A DNA stretch of 44,280 nt from a virus (IMGVR_UViG_3300041809_000597:1-44280), one strand, 5' to 3'; counted from the stretch's first letter, positions 6,579 through 13,680 are shown. Numbers and translations are program-made. The notes: generated by a model from the sequence alone, not told the origin.

Positions 6579-7841
6579 ATGAATTCGTTCACGAAGACAC
6601 TTCTCGCATCAGCATCCTTCATTGCACTCGCGGCACCCACCGCGATGGCTCAGACCATAGTGCTCCCGACCAGCCCGAGCCTGGCGGGTCTCCCGGCTGG
6701 TGAGTCTGGCGCATCCATCGCTCCGACCCAGCAAACGGGCGTTGGCACCATCGCTTCTCCTGTTACCCCTGGCATTGCTGGCCTTCCGCCTGGCGAAGCT
6801 GGCACGTCCATTGCCCCGACGCAGCAAGTTCCGGTTCCGGCTACCGGCCCCGTGAGCCCGCTCACGGGCAGCGGCGCAAGCGGTGGGGCGACCATTCCCC
6901 AGGCTGCAATCAACAGCACCCAATTTGCGATCAACAACGCCCAGGCAGTAACCAACGCAGCCCAGGCGACGGAGAACACCACGCTCCAGAGCGGAATCAC
7001 CACCAACGCGAACACCATCAGCAGCAACGAAGCTGCCCAGGCTATCGTGAATACCGCTCAGGCCGCGACCAATACCAACCTGCAAGGTCAGATCACCACC
7101 AACTCTGACACGATCACGAGCAACGAAGCCGCCCAGGCTGTTGTGAATACCGCTCAGGCCGCGACCAATACCAACCTGCAAGGTCAGATCACCACCAACT
7201 CTGACACGATCACGAGCAACGAAGCCGCCCAGGCTGTTGTGAATACCGCTCAGGCCGCGACCAACGCAGCCCAGGTCACGACCAATACCGCTCAGGCAGC
7301 TACCAACGTTTCGCTCCAGAGCGGAATCCAATCGAACACCAGCCTCATCAATGCCGATGACGCCACGCTGACCAACCAGGAAGTCGGCACGATCTCTGCC
7401 GATGGCACGAACGTTACCCTCGGCAATGCTGCCTCGGGTTACACTGGTCCGGTTGCGCTGAACAATGTTGCGAACGGGTCGGTTTCTTCGGGCAGCACCC
7501 AGGCAATTAACGGTGGCCAGCTCTACGACGCGGAGCAGGGGTTCAACCAGCAGATCGCTGGCGTCAACCAGCAGATCGCTGGCCTGAACAGCCAGATTGG
7601 TAAGGTGGAACGCGCTGCTAATGCAGGCACCGCCGCTGCTATGGCTGTTCCGTCGCTCCCGATCCTGGCACCGGGCAAGGAATGGATCGGCGCTTCCTAT
7701 GGCGAGTATGCTGGCCAGAGTGCCCTTGGCGTTGGCTATGCTTACCAGATCAACAACCATTGGAATGTCGGCGCTGGCGTTTCGGTCCCGGTCACGGGCG
7801 GAAACATCGCGTTCAAGGTCCAGGCTGGCTACGAGTTCTAA
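6579..7841 (+). CDS. Trimeric-autotransporter-like (YadA-type) adhesin
   Basis: 420 residues, AAGGG seven bases upstream. A signal peptide (residues 1-25, ending TAMAQ) is followed by Pro/Gly-rich repeats LAGLPAGESGASIAPTQQ, a long Asn/Thr/Ala/Gln coiled-coil-like repeat region (about 110-250), and a stalk motif (LNNVANGSVSSGSTQAINGG) close to the connector that precedes YadA anchors. The C-terminal 70 residues (KEWIGASYGEYAGQSALGVG ... VQAGYEF) match the four-strand outer-membrane anchor and end in phenylalanine. Such proteins trimerise, insert their barrel and expose a fibre for binding surfaces. In a phage element this suggests conversion of the host surface. It lacks a recognisable YadA head and is short for the family. 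Confidence 0.85.
   Translation: MNSFTKTLLASASFIALAAPTAMAQTIVLPTSPSLAGLPAGESGASIAPTQQTGVGTIASPVTPGIAGLPPGEAGTSIAPTQQVPVPATGPVSPLTGSGASGGATIPQAAINSTQFAINNAQAVTNAAQATENTTLQSGITTNANTISSNEAAQAIVNTAQAATNTNLQGQITTNSDTITSNEAAQAVVNTAQAATNTNLQGQITTNSDTITSNEAAQAVVNTAQAATNAAQVTTNTAQAATNVSLQSGIQSNTSLINADDATLTNQEVGTISADGTNVTLGNAASGYTGPVALNNVANGSVSSGSTQAINGGQLYDAEQGFNQQIAGVNQQIAGLNSQIGKVERAANAGTAAAMAVPSLPILAPGKEWIGASYGEYAGQSALGVGYAYQINNHWNVGAGVSVPVTGGNIAFKVQAGYEF
7050..7241 (+). repeat. Two exact 96-bp tandem repeats in adhesin stalk
   Basis: The 96-base unit (32 codons, beginning NTAQAATNTNLQGQ and ending SNEAAQAVV) at 7050-7145 is repeated at 7146-7241 apparently without change; a third copy begins at 7242 and diverges. 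A related, more diverged unit precedes them. Exact nucleotide identity implies recent duplication and allows length variation of the stalk. Confidence 0.85.
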
Positions 7842-7854
7842 TCTAAAACCTACT

Positions 7855-7885
7855 CCCCGCATCGCGTGCATGGTGCGGGGATTTC
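7855..7885 (+). terminator. Terminator after adhesin gene
   Basis: CCCCGCA (7855-7861) pairs with TGCGGGG (7874-7880), followed by ATTTCT. Stable stem, weak T-tract, 13 bases after the adhesin stop. Confidence 0.55.
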
Positions 7886-7946
7886 TAAAAGTCGGCAAGT
7901 CTCCCGTATATCTTGACTGACTGAGAAAAGGTTAATCCGTATGGGG

Positions 7947-7983
7947 TTTAGGGAGTTTATCCTTTTAGCATAAACTCCCTAAA
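7947..7983. promoter_or_regulatory. 13-bp inverted repeat upstream of XRE gene
   Basis: TTTAGGGAGTTTA (7947-7959) and its exact complement (7971-7983) around an 11-base loop, ending 13 bases before the regulator's start. Likely an operator for autoregulation, or an mRNA hairpin next to its ribosome-binding site. Confidence 0.6.
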
Positions 7984-7996
7984 TTAAAGGGAAAAA

Positions 7997-8230
7997 ATGA
8001 TTACATCAGGACAGTGCCGTGCCGCGCGTGCCTGGCTAGGATGGTCTCAAAATGACCTCGCCAAAGCATCCGGCTTAACCATCGGAACAGTCGTAAATTT
8101 TGAGCGGGACCAGAGTATCCCGCGATCCCGCAGCATGAATGAGATTGTCCGCGCCATAGGTATTGCTGGAATTAGACCAGTATTTCAGGGCGGGCGAGCA
8201 ATTGGAATTATTTCTGAAAGCAGAGAATAG
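7997..8230 (+). CDS. XRE-family transcriptional regulator
   Basis: 77 residues, AAAGGG six bases before ATG. The whole protein is one helix-turn-helix domain: QCRAARAWLGWSQNDLAKAS, then GLTIGTVVNFERDQSIPRSR, the standard XRE arrangement (residues about 5-60). It stands alone between two terminators and behind a perfect inverted repeat, so it is probably autoregulated. It is one of several regulators able to serve the operator families in this window; which sites it binds cannot be read from sequence. Confidence 0.85.
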   Translation: MITSGQCRAARAWLGWSQNDLAKASGLTIGTVVNFERDQSIPRSRSMNEIVRAIGIAGIRPVFQGGRAIGIISESRE

Positions 8231-8253
8231 TAAATTTTAGGGCTGGCCCTAGC

Positions 8254-8284
8254 CCCCGCACCATGAGGCTGGTGCGGGGTTTTT
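8254..8284 (+). terminator. Rho-independent terminator after XRE gene
   Basis: CCCCGCACC (8254-8262), 8-base loop, GGTGCGGGG (8271-8279), then TTTTT (8280-8284). Confidence 0.9.
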
Positions 8285-8286
8285 AA

Positions 8287-8323
8287 CCTTGATGCGTTTC
8301 CAAATAGGATTTAGCATCAAGGT
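8287..8323 (+). promoter_or_regulatory. Operator-bearing promoter, probably giving a leaderless mRNA
   Basis: TTGATG (8289-8294), 17 bases, TAGCAT (8312-8317). The spacer contains TTCCAAATAGGAT (8298-8310), one base off the ATCC-N5-GGAT palindrome. The element is flanked by a perfect 10-bp inverted repeat, ACCTTGATGC (8287-8296) and its complement (8314-8323). The predicted start of transcription falls at or next to the ATG at 8324, fitting the absence of a ribosome-binding site. Confidence 0.55.
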
Positions 8324-8587
8324 ATGAAAAAAATTATCCTGCTTTGCTCATCAGCGATTTTATCAACATTTTATGTTGCCGCTCCAGCTCAGGCTCAGGA
8401 CTTATTTCAATCGCAATGGCGGGCTCAAGCGCATTGTCCAAATGATACGGTCGTTTGGTTGAACACCAGGACCAGAATTTATCATTTTCAGGGTGAACGC
8501 TGGTATGGAAGAACGCGCAATGGTGCGTATGTTTGTGAACACGAAGCAGATGAAGCCGGAGACCGCGCAACAGAGAATGGGCAATAA
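8324..8587 (+). CDS. Small exported protein
   Basis: 87 residues with a signal peptide (MKKIILLCSSAILSTFYVAA, cleavage near AQAQ at 24-25). The mature domain, AHCPNDTVVWLNTRTRIYHF then GERWYGRTRNGAYVCEHEAD, contains two cysteines and a Trp/Tyr-rich pattern that I recall as a widespread small periplasmic protein of proteobacteria without known function. No ribosome-binding site is visible; the promoter geometry suggests leaderless translation. Probably delivered to the host periplasm from the lysogenic or plasmid state. Confidence 0.75.
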   Translation: MKKIILLCSSAILSTFYVAAPAQAQDLFQSQWRAQAHCPNDTVVWLNTRTRIYHFQGERWYGRTRNGAYVCEHEADEAGDRATENGQ

Positions 8588-8662
8588 GTAAAATTAAATG
8601 ATTATGACCTGGTGATCCATATGAGTTATATTCTCAATCTCACATGAGGTTGAGGAATAAAA

Positions 8663-9463
8663 ATGGCTCGGATTCTGACTCCAGAAGAAATCGTTGCTAG
8701 GGCACTCAGCTATAAACCAGCCGAGATATTCATAGGATATTCCGGCGGAAACGATAGCGCGGCAGTCGTTCACTGGATGATGAATAACGTTCCGGGGTGT
8801 AAGGTTCTTCACATCAATACCGGCATAGGCATAGAGCGGACGCGCCAGCATGTGCGCGAGACATGTGCCGCTTACGGCTGGGAACTTGTGGAGATCAGGG
8901 CCAAAGAGGATTGCGGCCAGGACTATGATACGATTGTCAAAAAGTACGGATTCCCCGGCCCCAACGGTCATCAGTTCATGTATCGGCGTCTTAAAGAGCG
9001 TTGTATCGAACACCTTCTACGCATTTACAAAACCAAGCGATCGGACAAGATTATGATCGCGACCGGTATTCGCCATGATGAATCCAAGAACCGCGCAGGA
9101 TATGCAGGGCGGGAGATCAATTTCAAGGGCGCGCAAATGTGGGTGAATCCGCTGTATTGGTGGACCGGCACCGACATGCGGCAGTATATCGATGCTGCAA
9201 AGATGCCCCGTAACCCCGTCAGTCAAATGCTTGGCATGAGCGGTGAATGCTTGTGCGGGGCGTATGCTCATAAGGGTGAAATGGCCTTGGTACGGCTTGT
9301 TTGTCCTGCCACAGCCGACCGCCTAAAGCGCCTTGAGGATGAAGTTAAGGCTTGCGGCCATGAGTGGGGATGGGAGGATAGGCCGCCCACTGTGGCTGAA
9401 CAGTTCATCGCCAAGAACCAGTATGCGATGCCATTTTGCAATGGCTGCGAGAAGGCAGCTTAG
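8663..9463 (+). CDS. PAPS-reductase-family PP-loop protein
   Basis: 266 residues. The PP-loop SGGNDS (residues 27-32, in IFIGYSGGNDSAAVV) binds the pyrophosphate of a nucleotide, and GIRHDESKNRAGY is the second family signature. The C-terminal half has SGECLCGAYAHKGEM and a final CNGC, cysteines that could carry sulfur or bind metal. The family includes cysteine-biosynthesis CysH and DndC of DNA phosphorothioation; stand-alone copies are frequent in phages with unproven roles (sulfur metabolism or nucleic-acid modification). No dnd partner genes are nearby. TGAGG upstream supports the start. Confidence 0.8.
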   Translation: MARILTPEEIVARALSYKPAEIFIGYSGGNDSAAVVHWMMNNVPGCKVLHINTGIGIERTRQHVRETCAAYGWELVEIRAKEDCGQDYDTIVKKYGFPGPNGHQFMYRRLKERCIEHLLRIYKTKRSDKIMIATGIRHDESKNRAGYAGREINFKGAQMWVNPLYWWTGTDMRQYIDAAKMPRNPVSQMLGMSGECLCGAYAHKGEMALVRLVCPATADRLKRLEDEVKACGHEWGWEDRPPTVAEQFIAKNQYAMPFCNGCEKAA

Positions 9464-9537
9464 TGAAAATCAACTCGACATTACGAAGTCAGCCACTTAG
9501 GCCGCAATGTCAGATCAACCTGATTTTATGAATAGCC

Positions 9538-9789
9538 TTAAGATTGGTCAAACTGCTTATCGATCTTAAAGAGGCTGTTCTTCATTGCCTCCAGGTCGGT
9601 GATCCTCGGTGGATCATGTGCCCAGTTCTGGGTGTAAGAGCATCCATCGCCCGCACAAACCCATCCATCCCTAGTCGCTACAAGGTCGGCGCTGCAACTC
9701 CCGCAGGTATAGGGGTGGAGGAATCCGCAAGCCTGGTGGGCATTGAGGCGGGCAACCGTATCGTCAGACCAGGGGGAAGTGACAGCCAT
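9538..9789 (-). CDS. Zinc-ribbon-like small protein
   Basis: 83 residues. Cys29, Cys32, Cys45 and Cys50 (CGSC ... WVCAGDGC) make a likely zinc knuckle, followed by an Asp/Lys-rich tail. Isolated, convergent with the PAPS-reductase-family gene, with no strong ribosome-binding site. Function unknown; possibly nucleic-acid binding. Confidence 0.6.
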   Translation of the reverse strand: MAVTSPWSDDTVARLNAHQACGFLHPYTCGSCSADLVATRDGWVCAGDGCSYTQNWAHDPPRITDLEAMKNSLFKIDKQFDQS

Positions 9790-10347
9790 CAGAGATCAAA
9801 AATCCAGGGGGTGTATGGGGTTCCAGGGTAAGCCGACACGTAGCCCTGGAGCGTGTGTGCATGGGAGCGGCACCCATCGGCCTGGCCAGCTTAGGCAAAA
9901 TGTTTCGATGATTCAAGAAAATTTGTTGCCGCGAGCTGGGGGATTAACCCAGCCACCTGACTACTATGTTTCGTCATCAACCAGCCTTACCAGGGGTGCG
10001 GACCTCCTTGCGGAAGGGCCAGGGTAGTTCGGCTAGTAGGTGTCCTGTGCGAGATCGCAGCACAAGGACGGTAATGGATGAGCCGGGGAGGCGTCAAGGA
10101 CAATCCGACTTGGAACAAATGAGTTCTGGCACTGAGGGCAATTCGGGTATCTAAAGGATTCTTTATTCCATCGTGGAGATTGAAAATGCGTAGCATTTTT
10201 CTACATCACTCGGAAAATCTGGATAACCTTAAATAGAAAACGCCGGTCCCTGCTAAACCGGCGCCTCCTATTACTCGCAGTACCCACATTGTCCGTATCT
10301 GCATCTAGTAATGAGAAACGAACCGGAGCGCAAGCAGTTGTTTGTGA
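9790..10347. other. Gene-free structured region
   Basis: No convincing gene in about 560 bases. It contains several hairpins: CCAGGG/CCCTGG (about 9825-9850); a four-helix cloverleaf-like fold at 9929-10013 (closing stem CCGCGA/TTGCGG, arms GCTGGG/CCCAGC, TGAC/GTCA and GGGGT/ACCTC); GTCCTGTGC..GCACAAGGAC (about 10042-10070); and AAAATGC/GCATTTT near 10183. ATCCGACTTGGAA (10103-10115) resembles the 13-bp operator. The cloverleaf lacks the T-loop and anticodon-arm features of a tRNA. A noncoding RNA or regulatory region is possible. Confidence 0.4.
10235..10264 (-). terminator. Minus-strand terminator in leader of vapE operon
   Basis: CGCCGGT (10241-10247) and ACCGGCG (10257-10263); on the minus strand the stem is followed by TTTTCTATTT. 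No minus-strand gene precedes it; TTGCGC and TACTAG, 17 bases apart on the minus strand near 10300-10330, could start an RNA of about 65 bases ending here. On the plus strand it is just a leader hairpin. Confidence 0.5.
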
Positions 10348-10836
10348 ATGGATTGTTTCATGCTCTATGCAACAGCGGATACAAAATTAGCTAAATCCCT
10401 GGAAAGATACGACACGCGACGGCGAATAGCCTGGCTGCGCGACCGAACAAATGGCTATGTCCAAGATTTAAGCGCGCGGTTTCACCTGAAAATCTCCTGC
10501 CTGGTAGCCGGTCACGCGGTCGAAGACCCCGAGAGCGAAGCCTTGCAAGCCGTGATCGGCATCGGGATTAAAGCAAACCTCACGCCCGAAGAAATCCGCA
10601 AAGCATTCATGCTCGATTGGGAGGCCGGGATTATCATGGCGAGGAAGCTCAGGCAGCGGTGCGAACGTATCGCGGCGCAGCAAATCCAACTCTACCGTCG
10701 CCGGGACGGTATCTACCTTGCGTTGATCGATGACACAAAAAACTGGCCAGCCGATTGGCCGTTCCTCTCCTCATCCGACCTCGCCACCATCGCCGCCCGG
10801 TTCGAGCGGCATCCAAATCGGGGCGACGCGACATGA
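10348..10836 (+). CDS. Hypothetical protein encoded before VapE-like ATPase
   Basis: 162 residues (ATG at 10360 is an alternative start; neither has a strong site). Basic, mostly helical: RYDTRRRIAWLRDRTNGY, LKISCLVAGHAVEDPESEAL, LTPEEIRKAFMLDWEAGI. The stop overlaps the next ATG as ATGA, so it is translationally coupled to the VapE-like gene and probably works with it in DNA replication. No primase motif is visible. Confidence 0.7.
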   Translation: MDCFMLYATADTKLAKSLERYDTRRRIAWLRDRTNGYVQDLSARFHLKISCLVAGHAVEDPESEALQAVIGIGIKANLTPEEIRKAFMLDWEAGIIMARKLRQRCERIAAQQIQLYRRRDGIYLALIDDTKNWPADWPFLSSSDLATIAARFERHPNRGDAT

Positions 10837-12119
10837 AAGAGCCAATAGATTTTGATGAGTACAAAGCCAAGAAAAAGGCTCGTGAGCATATGGGGTGGGT
10901 GAGCGAATGCCAGAAAACAGACTCTGGAAAGCCGATCCCAAATCTTGCCAGCGCATACTTAGGGTTGTCGCTCGACCCCCACCTAAGAGACCTCATCGGA
11001 TACGACGACATGGCCAAAAACAACTATCTCCTCAAGCCAATGCCTGAAGAAGTATTACACGCAATTGAGAATAGAATAGATAGTCAATCACACAAAAATG
11101 AGCCAAAATTACGCAAATATCCATCAATAATTACCGATGCTGATACAGATGTTATACAAAAATACTTACAAATTTGCGGTTTAACCCGCCTCGGAAAAGA
11201 ACCCGTCCAACAAGCAATCGGTCTGCGCGCTCAGCAAAATTACTATCACCCGCTAAAGACCTATCTGGAATCCCTGCAATGGGATGGAAACCGTAGGTTG
11301 CATGGATGGCTGAACGCATATCTCGGTGTCGAACACTCACCTTATGCCTCCCAGATCGGCACCATGTTCCTCATAGCTATGATCGCCCGTGTCTTCCAAC
11401 CTGGATGCAAGGCCGATTACATGCTTGTCCTGGAAGGTCCGCAAGGCGCTCTCAAATCCACGGCCTGCGCAACCCTGGCGGGAGCATGGTTCTCAGACAA
11501 CTTACCCGACCTCAACAAATCCGACCCCATCCGCCTCTCCATCCACCTCCGAGGAAAATGGCTCATCGAGATCGCGGAAATGTCCAGCTTCAACGCAACC
11601 GAATCCCACCGCCTCAAAGAGTTCATCACCCAACGCGAAGAACGATACACCCCAAAATTCGGCCGGAACGAAGTTTACGAACCCCGGCAATGCCTATTCA
11701 TCGGCACAACCAACCAATCTGTCTACCTAAAAGATGAAACTGGAGGTAGACGATTTTGGCCAGTCATTTGCGGCACCATCGACCTCGAAGCCCTAGCCCG
11801 TGACCGCGACCAGCTCCTGGCCGAAGCCGTCTCCCTATTCCAAAGCGGAGCGCACTGGTGGCCAGGCCGAGGCTTTGAGGCAGAGGTCATCAGACCACAG
11901 CAAGAAGCCCGGTACGAGGCTGACATTTGGGAGCGTATAATCCGCGATTACCTATCGGGTAGGTATGAAGTTACCACTTTGGAGATCGCAAACGTTGCGC
12001 TACAGATACAGGTGGGTATGATCCAGACAGCAACAAACAGGCGAATCGCAAGTATTCTCAGGAACTTAGGGTGGGTTTCTAAACATACAAATAAAGGAAC
12101 TGTCTGGGGACAAAAGTGA
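10833..12119 (+). CDS. VapE-family replication ATPase/helicase
   Basis: 428 residues, start set by the ATGA overlap. The C-terminal two-thirds is a virulence-associated-E type P-loop domain: Walker A EGPQGALKST (201-210), Walker B WLIEIAEM (243-250), sensor FIGTTN (289-294) and the family motif DETGGRRFWP (301-310). VapE proteins are SF3-like helicases in phage and island replication modules, often fused to a primase; here the N-terminal 150 residues show no primase signature. Likely acts at the element's replication fork. The stop codon lies inside the large terminator hairpin that follows. Confidence 0.9.
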   Translation: MKEPIDFDEYKAKKKAREHMGWVSECQKTDSGKPIPNLASAYLGLSLDPHLRDLIGYDDMAKNNYLLKPMPEEVLHAIENRIDSQSHKNEPKLRKYPSIITDADTDVIQKYLQICGLTRLGKEPVQQAIGLRAQQNYYHPLKTYLESLQWDGNRRLHGWLNAYLGVEHSPYASQIGTMFLIAMIARVFQPGCKADYMLVLEGPQGALKSTACATLAGAWFSDNLPDLNKSDPIRLSIHLRGKWLIEIAEMSSFNATESHRLKEFITQREERYTPKFGRNEVYEPRQCLFIGTTNQSVYLKDETGGRRFWPVICGTIDLEALARDRDQLLAEAVSLFQSGAHWWPGRGFEAEVIRPQQEARYEADIWERIIRDYLSGRYEVTTLEIANVALQIQVGMIQTATNRRIASILRNLGWVSKHTNKGTVWGQK

Positions 12120-12223
12120 CAGATGACAGTAAGTGACAGATAAAACCTTCTTGTGTGCCTTGTAATTTTCAGCGTCCACAAGAAGGTTTTATCTGTCACC
12201 ATCTGTCACCTGTCACTTTTTTT
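12112..12223 (+). terminator. Very large hairpin (44-bp arms) ending vapE operon
   Basis: Inner arms 12133-12155 and 12177-12199 are perfect over 23 bases around a 21-base loop. The pairing continues outward to 12112 and 12220 with only four mismatches in 44. Each arm repeats GTGACAGAT-like units. A T-run (12217-12223) follows, so it can act as an intrinsic terminator, but it is far larger than needed and contains the vapE stop codon. A replication-related or recombination role is possible. Confidence 0.8.
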
Positions 12224-12255
12224 GTGGTACATAATCCAAAATGGAGGGGAAAATC

Positions 12256-12537
12256 ATGGAAGAAAACGACATAGACCACGACCAAAAGAGGCTTGAGGAG
12301 ATGGGTGAAAAAGTTCTCCAGCTTCTAAAATCCGCAAACGATGGAATGAACCTCTCAGCTAGGTCCGCACGCCGGGAACATGAGGCCGGAAACTTCGACC
12401 GCGAAGCCGCATTCCTCAACGCAACCGCCAATTTCAGCATCGCCCAAGCCATGATCGCGATCCACCTCCATAGCGAATATCTCCAGACCATCCGCCAAAT
12501 CGAAGACCACGACAGGGAAAAACCCCATGATCGATGA
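12256..12537 (+). CDS. Hypothetical helical protein
   Basis: 93 residues. ATG 12256 is preferred because GGAGG (12243-12247) precedes it; the upstream in-frame ATG 12241 has no site. Acidic N-terminus (MEENDIDHDQKRLEEMG), then long helices with a heptad look (SANDGMNLSARSARREHEAG, NATANFSIAQAMIAIH). No family recognised. Overlaps the next gene by eleven bases. Confidence 0.65.
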   Translation: MEENDIDHDQKRLEEMGEKVLQLLKSANDGMNLSARSARREHEAGNFDREAAFLNATANFSIAQAMIAIHLHSEYLQTIRQIEDHDREKPHDR

Positions 12538-12760
12538 CATCCTGATCTCCCAGGAAACCGCAGATGGCCTATCAAAAATCGGCATAGGCCAGTTCTTCAC
12601 CGCAAACCTGGCCGACCGGATGGCCTTTGCCGTAATGGTCATGGTCGATCTCACGGATAATCCAACTTGGTTCCCAGAGGGCAAGTGGGCGACAATCCAG
12701 CTTATCCGCGCACAACTGAGTGACCGGGCGGCAGAACTGGCAAAAAATAAAAACAAATAA
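12527..12760 (+). CDS. Hypothetical protein
   Basis: 77 residues, starting inside the end of the previous gene. MIDDILISQETADGLSKIG, with a central hydrophobic stretch (ADRMAFAVMVMVDL) and a basic tail. No family recognised. Last plus-strand gene before the GCG-repeat field. Confidence 0.6.
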   Translation: MIDDILISQETADGLSKIGIGQFFTANLADRMAFAVMVMVDLTDNPTWFPEGKWATIQLIRAQLSDRAAELAKNKNK

Positions 12761-12784
12761 TCGAATGGGGATGTTTTTTTTTGA

Positions 12785-13140
12785 AGCCCTGATGACCCAA
12801 CGGGCGCGTGCGGCGCGCATCATGTGCGGGCCTGGGTCCGCGTTCGGGTGGGTGGGTGCGCGCGTTCGCACGCGCTCATCCGCCTGCGCATCCGCGAACG
12901 CGAACGCGCACGGGTATTATATCTATCACGCCATCGGAAAACATTACTTCTCCGATGGTCCGGCAGAAAACCTAGCAATTCCAACGGGTTAGCGCGTGCG
13001 TTCGCATTCGGGCGTTGGTGCGTATATGCGCGAACACGCGAACGCGAACACGCAGATGCGCGGATATGCGCGCGAACACGCGAACGCGAACGCGTGAACG
13101 CACGCGAACGCACGAACGCGATTGCGCGATTGCGCAATTT
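12785..13140. repeat. GCGAACGCG-type repeat field, candidate origin
   Basis: About 350 bases dominated by short units such as CGCGAACGCG, GCGAACACGCG and GCGCGTTCGCACGCG in both orientations. The densest plus-orientation array is at 13029-13124, TTCG-oriented copies occur at about 12839-12870 and 12991-13010, and TTGCGCGATTGCGCAA follows near 13121-13137. An AT-rich interval in the middle carries the hairpin CCATCGGA/TCCGATGG (12931-12958). Long Arg-rich frames on both strands are by-products of the repeat. Iteron-like density and symmetry suggest a replication origin or a protein-binding array. Confidence 0.7.
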
Positions 13141-13167
13141 TGCGGTTGCAAAAAAAATTGCCGGGTG

Positions 13168-13680
13168 CTATTTGTCGCTAAATCGCGCCGCGTCGGTTTT
13201 GTCGGTCGGTAGTTTGCCAATCGCTGCCAATTTGTCGGGCCGCATCACTGCACGCGGATTGACGTATCGGGTCGCAGTATCCGGCGTCACAAGTTTTTTG
13301 GTTTTCTTCTCAAACGCGAGAATTGTAGAATCCATGCGCCGCTTGGCCATAGTCGCGCGCCCTCTCTCCGCTGCATCGCGCATCCTGGTCCGAATATTGT
13401 CGCGTCGCATCTGCGCCACCGCGTGCTCATGTGCCAGCTTTGGCAGCAATTCCGCCAGTATGGGCTTTAAACCCGTTTTAAGGGCCTGCCAGCGGCCTGC
13501 ACCAGTTCTGGCGAGCGAAGCTAGACTTTCATCGTCCAAGTCGCTGGAGGGGCATCCAGCGGCCCAGAAATGGCATGTTATCGCCAGTATGACCTTGTAG
13601 GTCGCACCCGAACAAAAAAACATGGCGCGATGCGTCAAAACGAGATCAACCGGCATCGGTAGCGGTCTAATTTTGGCCAT
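13168..13680 (-). CDS. DUF1376-like replication-associated protein (tentative)
   Basis: 170 residues. The N-terminal part (YKVILAITCHFWAAGCPSS, then DDESLASLARTGAGRWQALK) resembles the DUF1376/YdaU pattern of phage proteins, in which a helical domain precedes a basic tail and an acidic dipeptide leads into LARIARL..KRW. The C-terminal half is strongly basic (RTRMRDAAERGRATMAKRRM). Its 3' end points into the repeat field, so DNA binding near a replication origin would make sense. Family assignment is uncertain. Confidence 0.6.
   Translation of the reverse strand: MAKIRPLPMPVDLVLTHRAMFFCSGATYKVILAITCHFWAAGCPSSDLDDESLASLARTGAGRWQALKTGLKPILAELLPKLAHEHAVAQMRRDNIRTRMRDAAERGRATMAKRRMDSTILAFEKKTKKLVTPDTATRYVNPRAVMRPDKLAAIGKLPTDKTDAARFSDK

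Noticed and set aside
6609-7898. 429-codon minus-strand frame opposite the adhesin
   Set aside because: It mirrors the repetitive adhesin codons, has no start signal, and the plus strand has signal peptide, stalk and anchor.
9960-9995. Hammerhead ribozyme on the minus strand (TGATGA followed by CGAAAC)
   Set aside because: No stem II separates the two core motifs and flanking stems do not form.
9929-10013. tRNA gene in the gene-free region
   Set aside because: A cloverleaf-like fold exists, but there is no TTCRA T-loop, no proper anticodon arm (loop of 11) and no fitting D-arm bases.
10755-10832. Upstream extension of the VapE-like protein by 26 residues
   Set aside because: The ATGA overlap at 10833 and the Arg-rich, unrelated extra sequence favour the shorter protein.
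12232-12244. Operator-like ATCCAAAATGGAG before the 12256 gene
   Set aside because: No -35/-10 elements flank it, and GGAGG is needed as ribosome-binding site.
12824-13600. Long plus-strand frame (258 codons) and several minus-strand Arg-rich frames over the GCG repeats
   Set aside because: They arise from repeated GCGAACGCG units in every frame, lack ribosome-binding sites, and the 3' part of the plus frame lies antisense to the better-supported minus-strand gene at 13168-13680.
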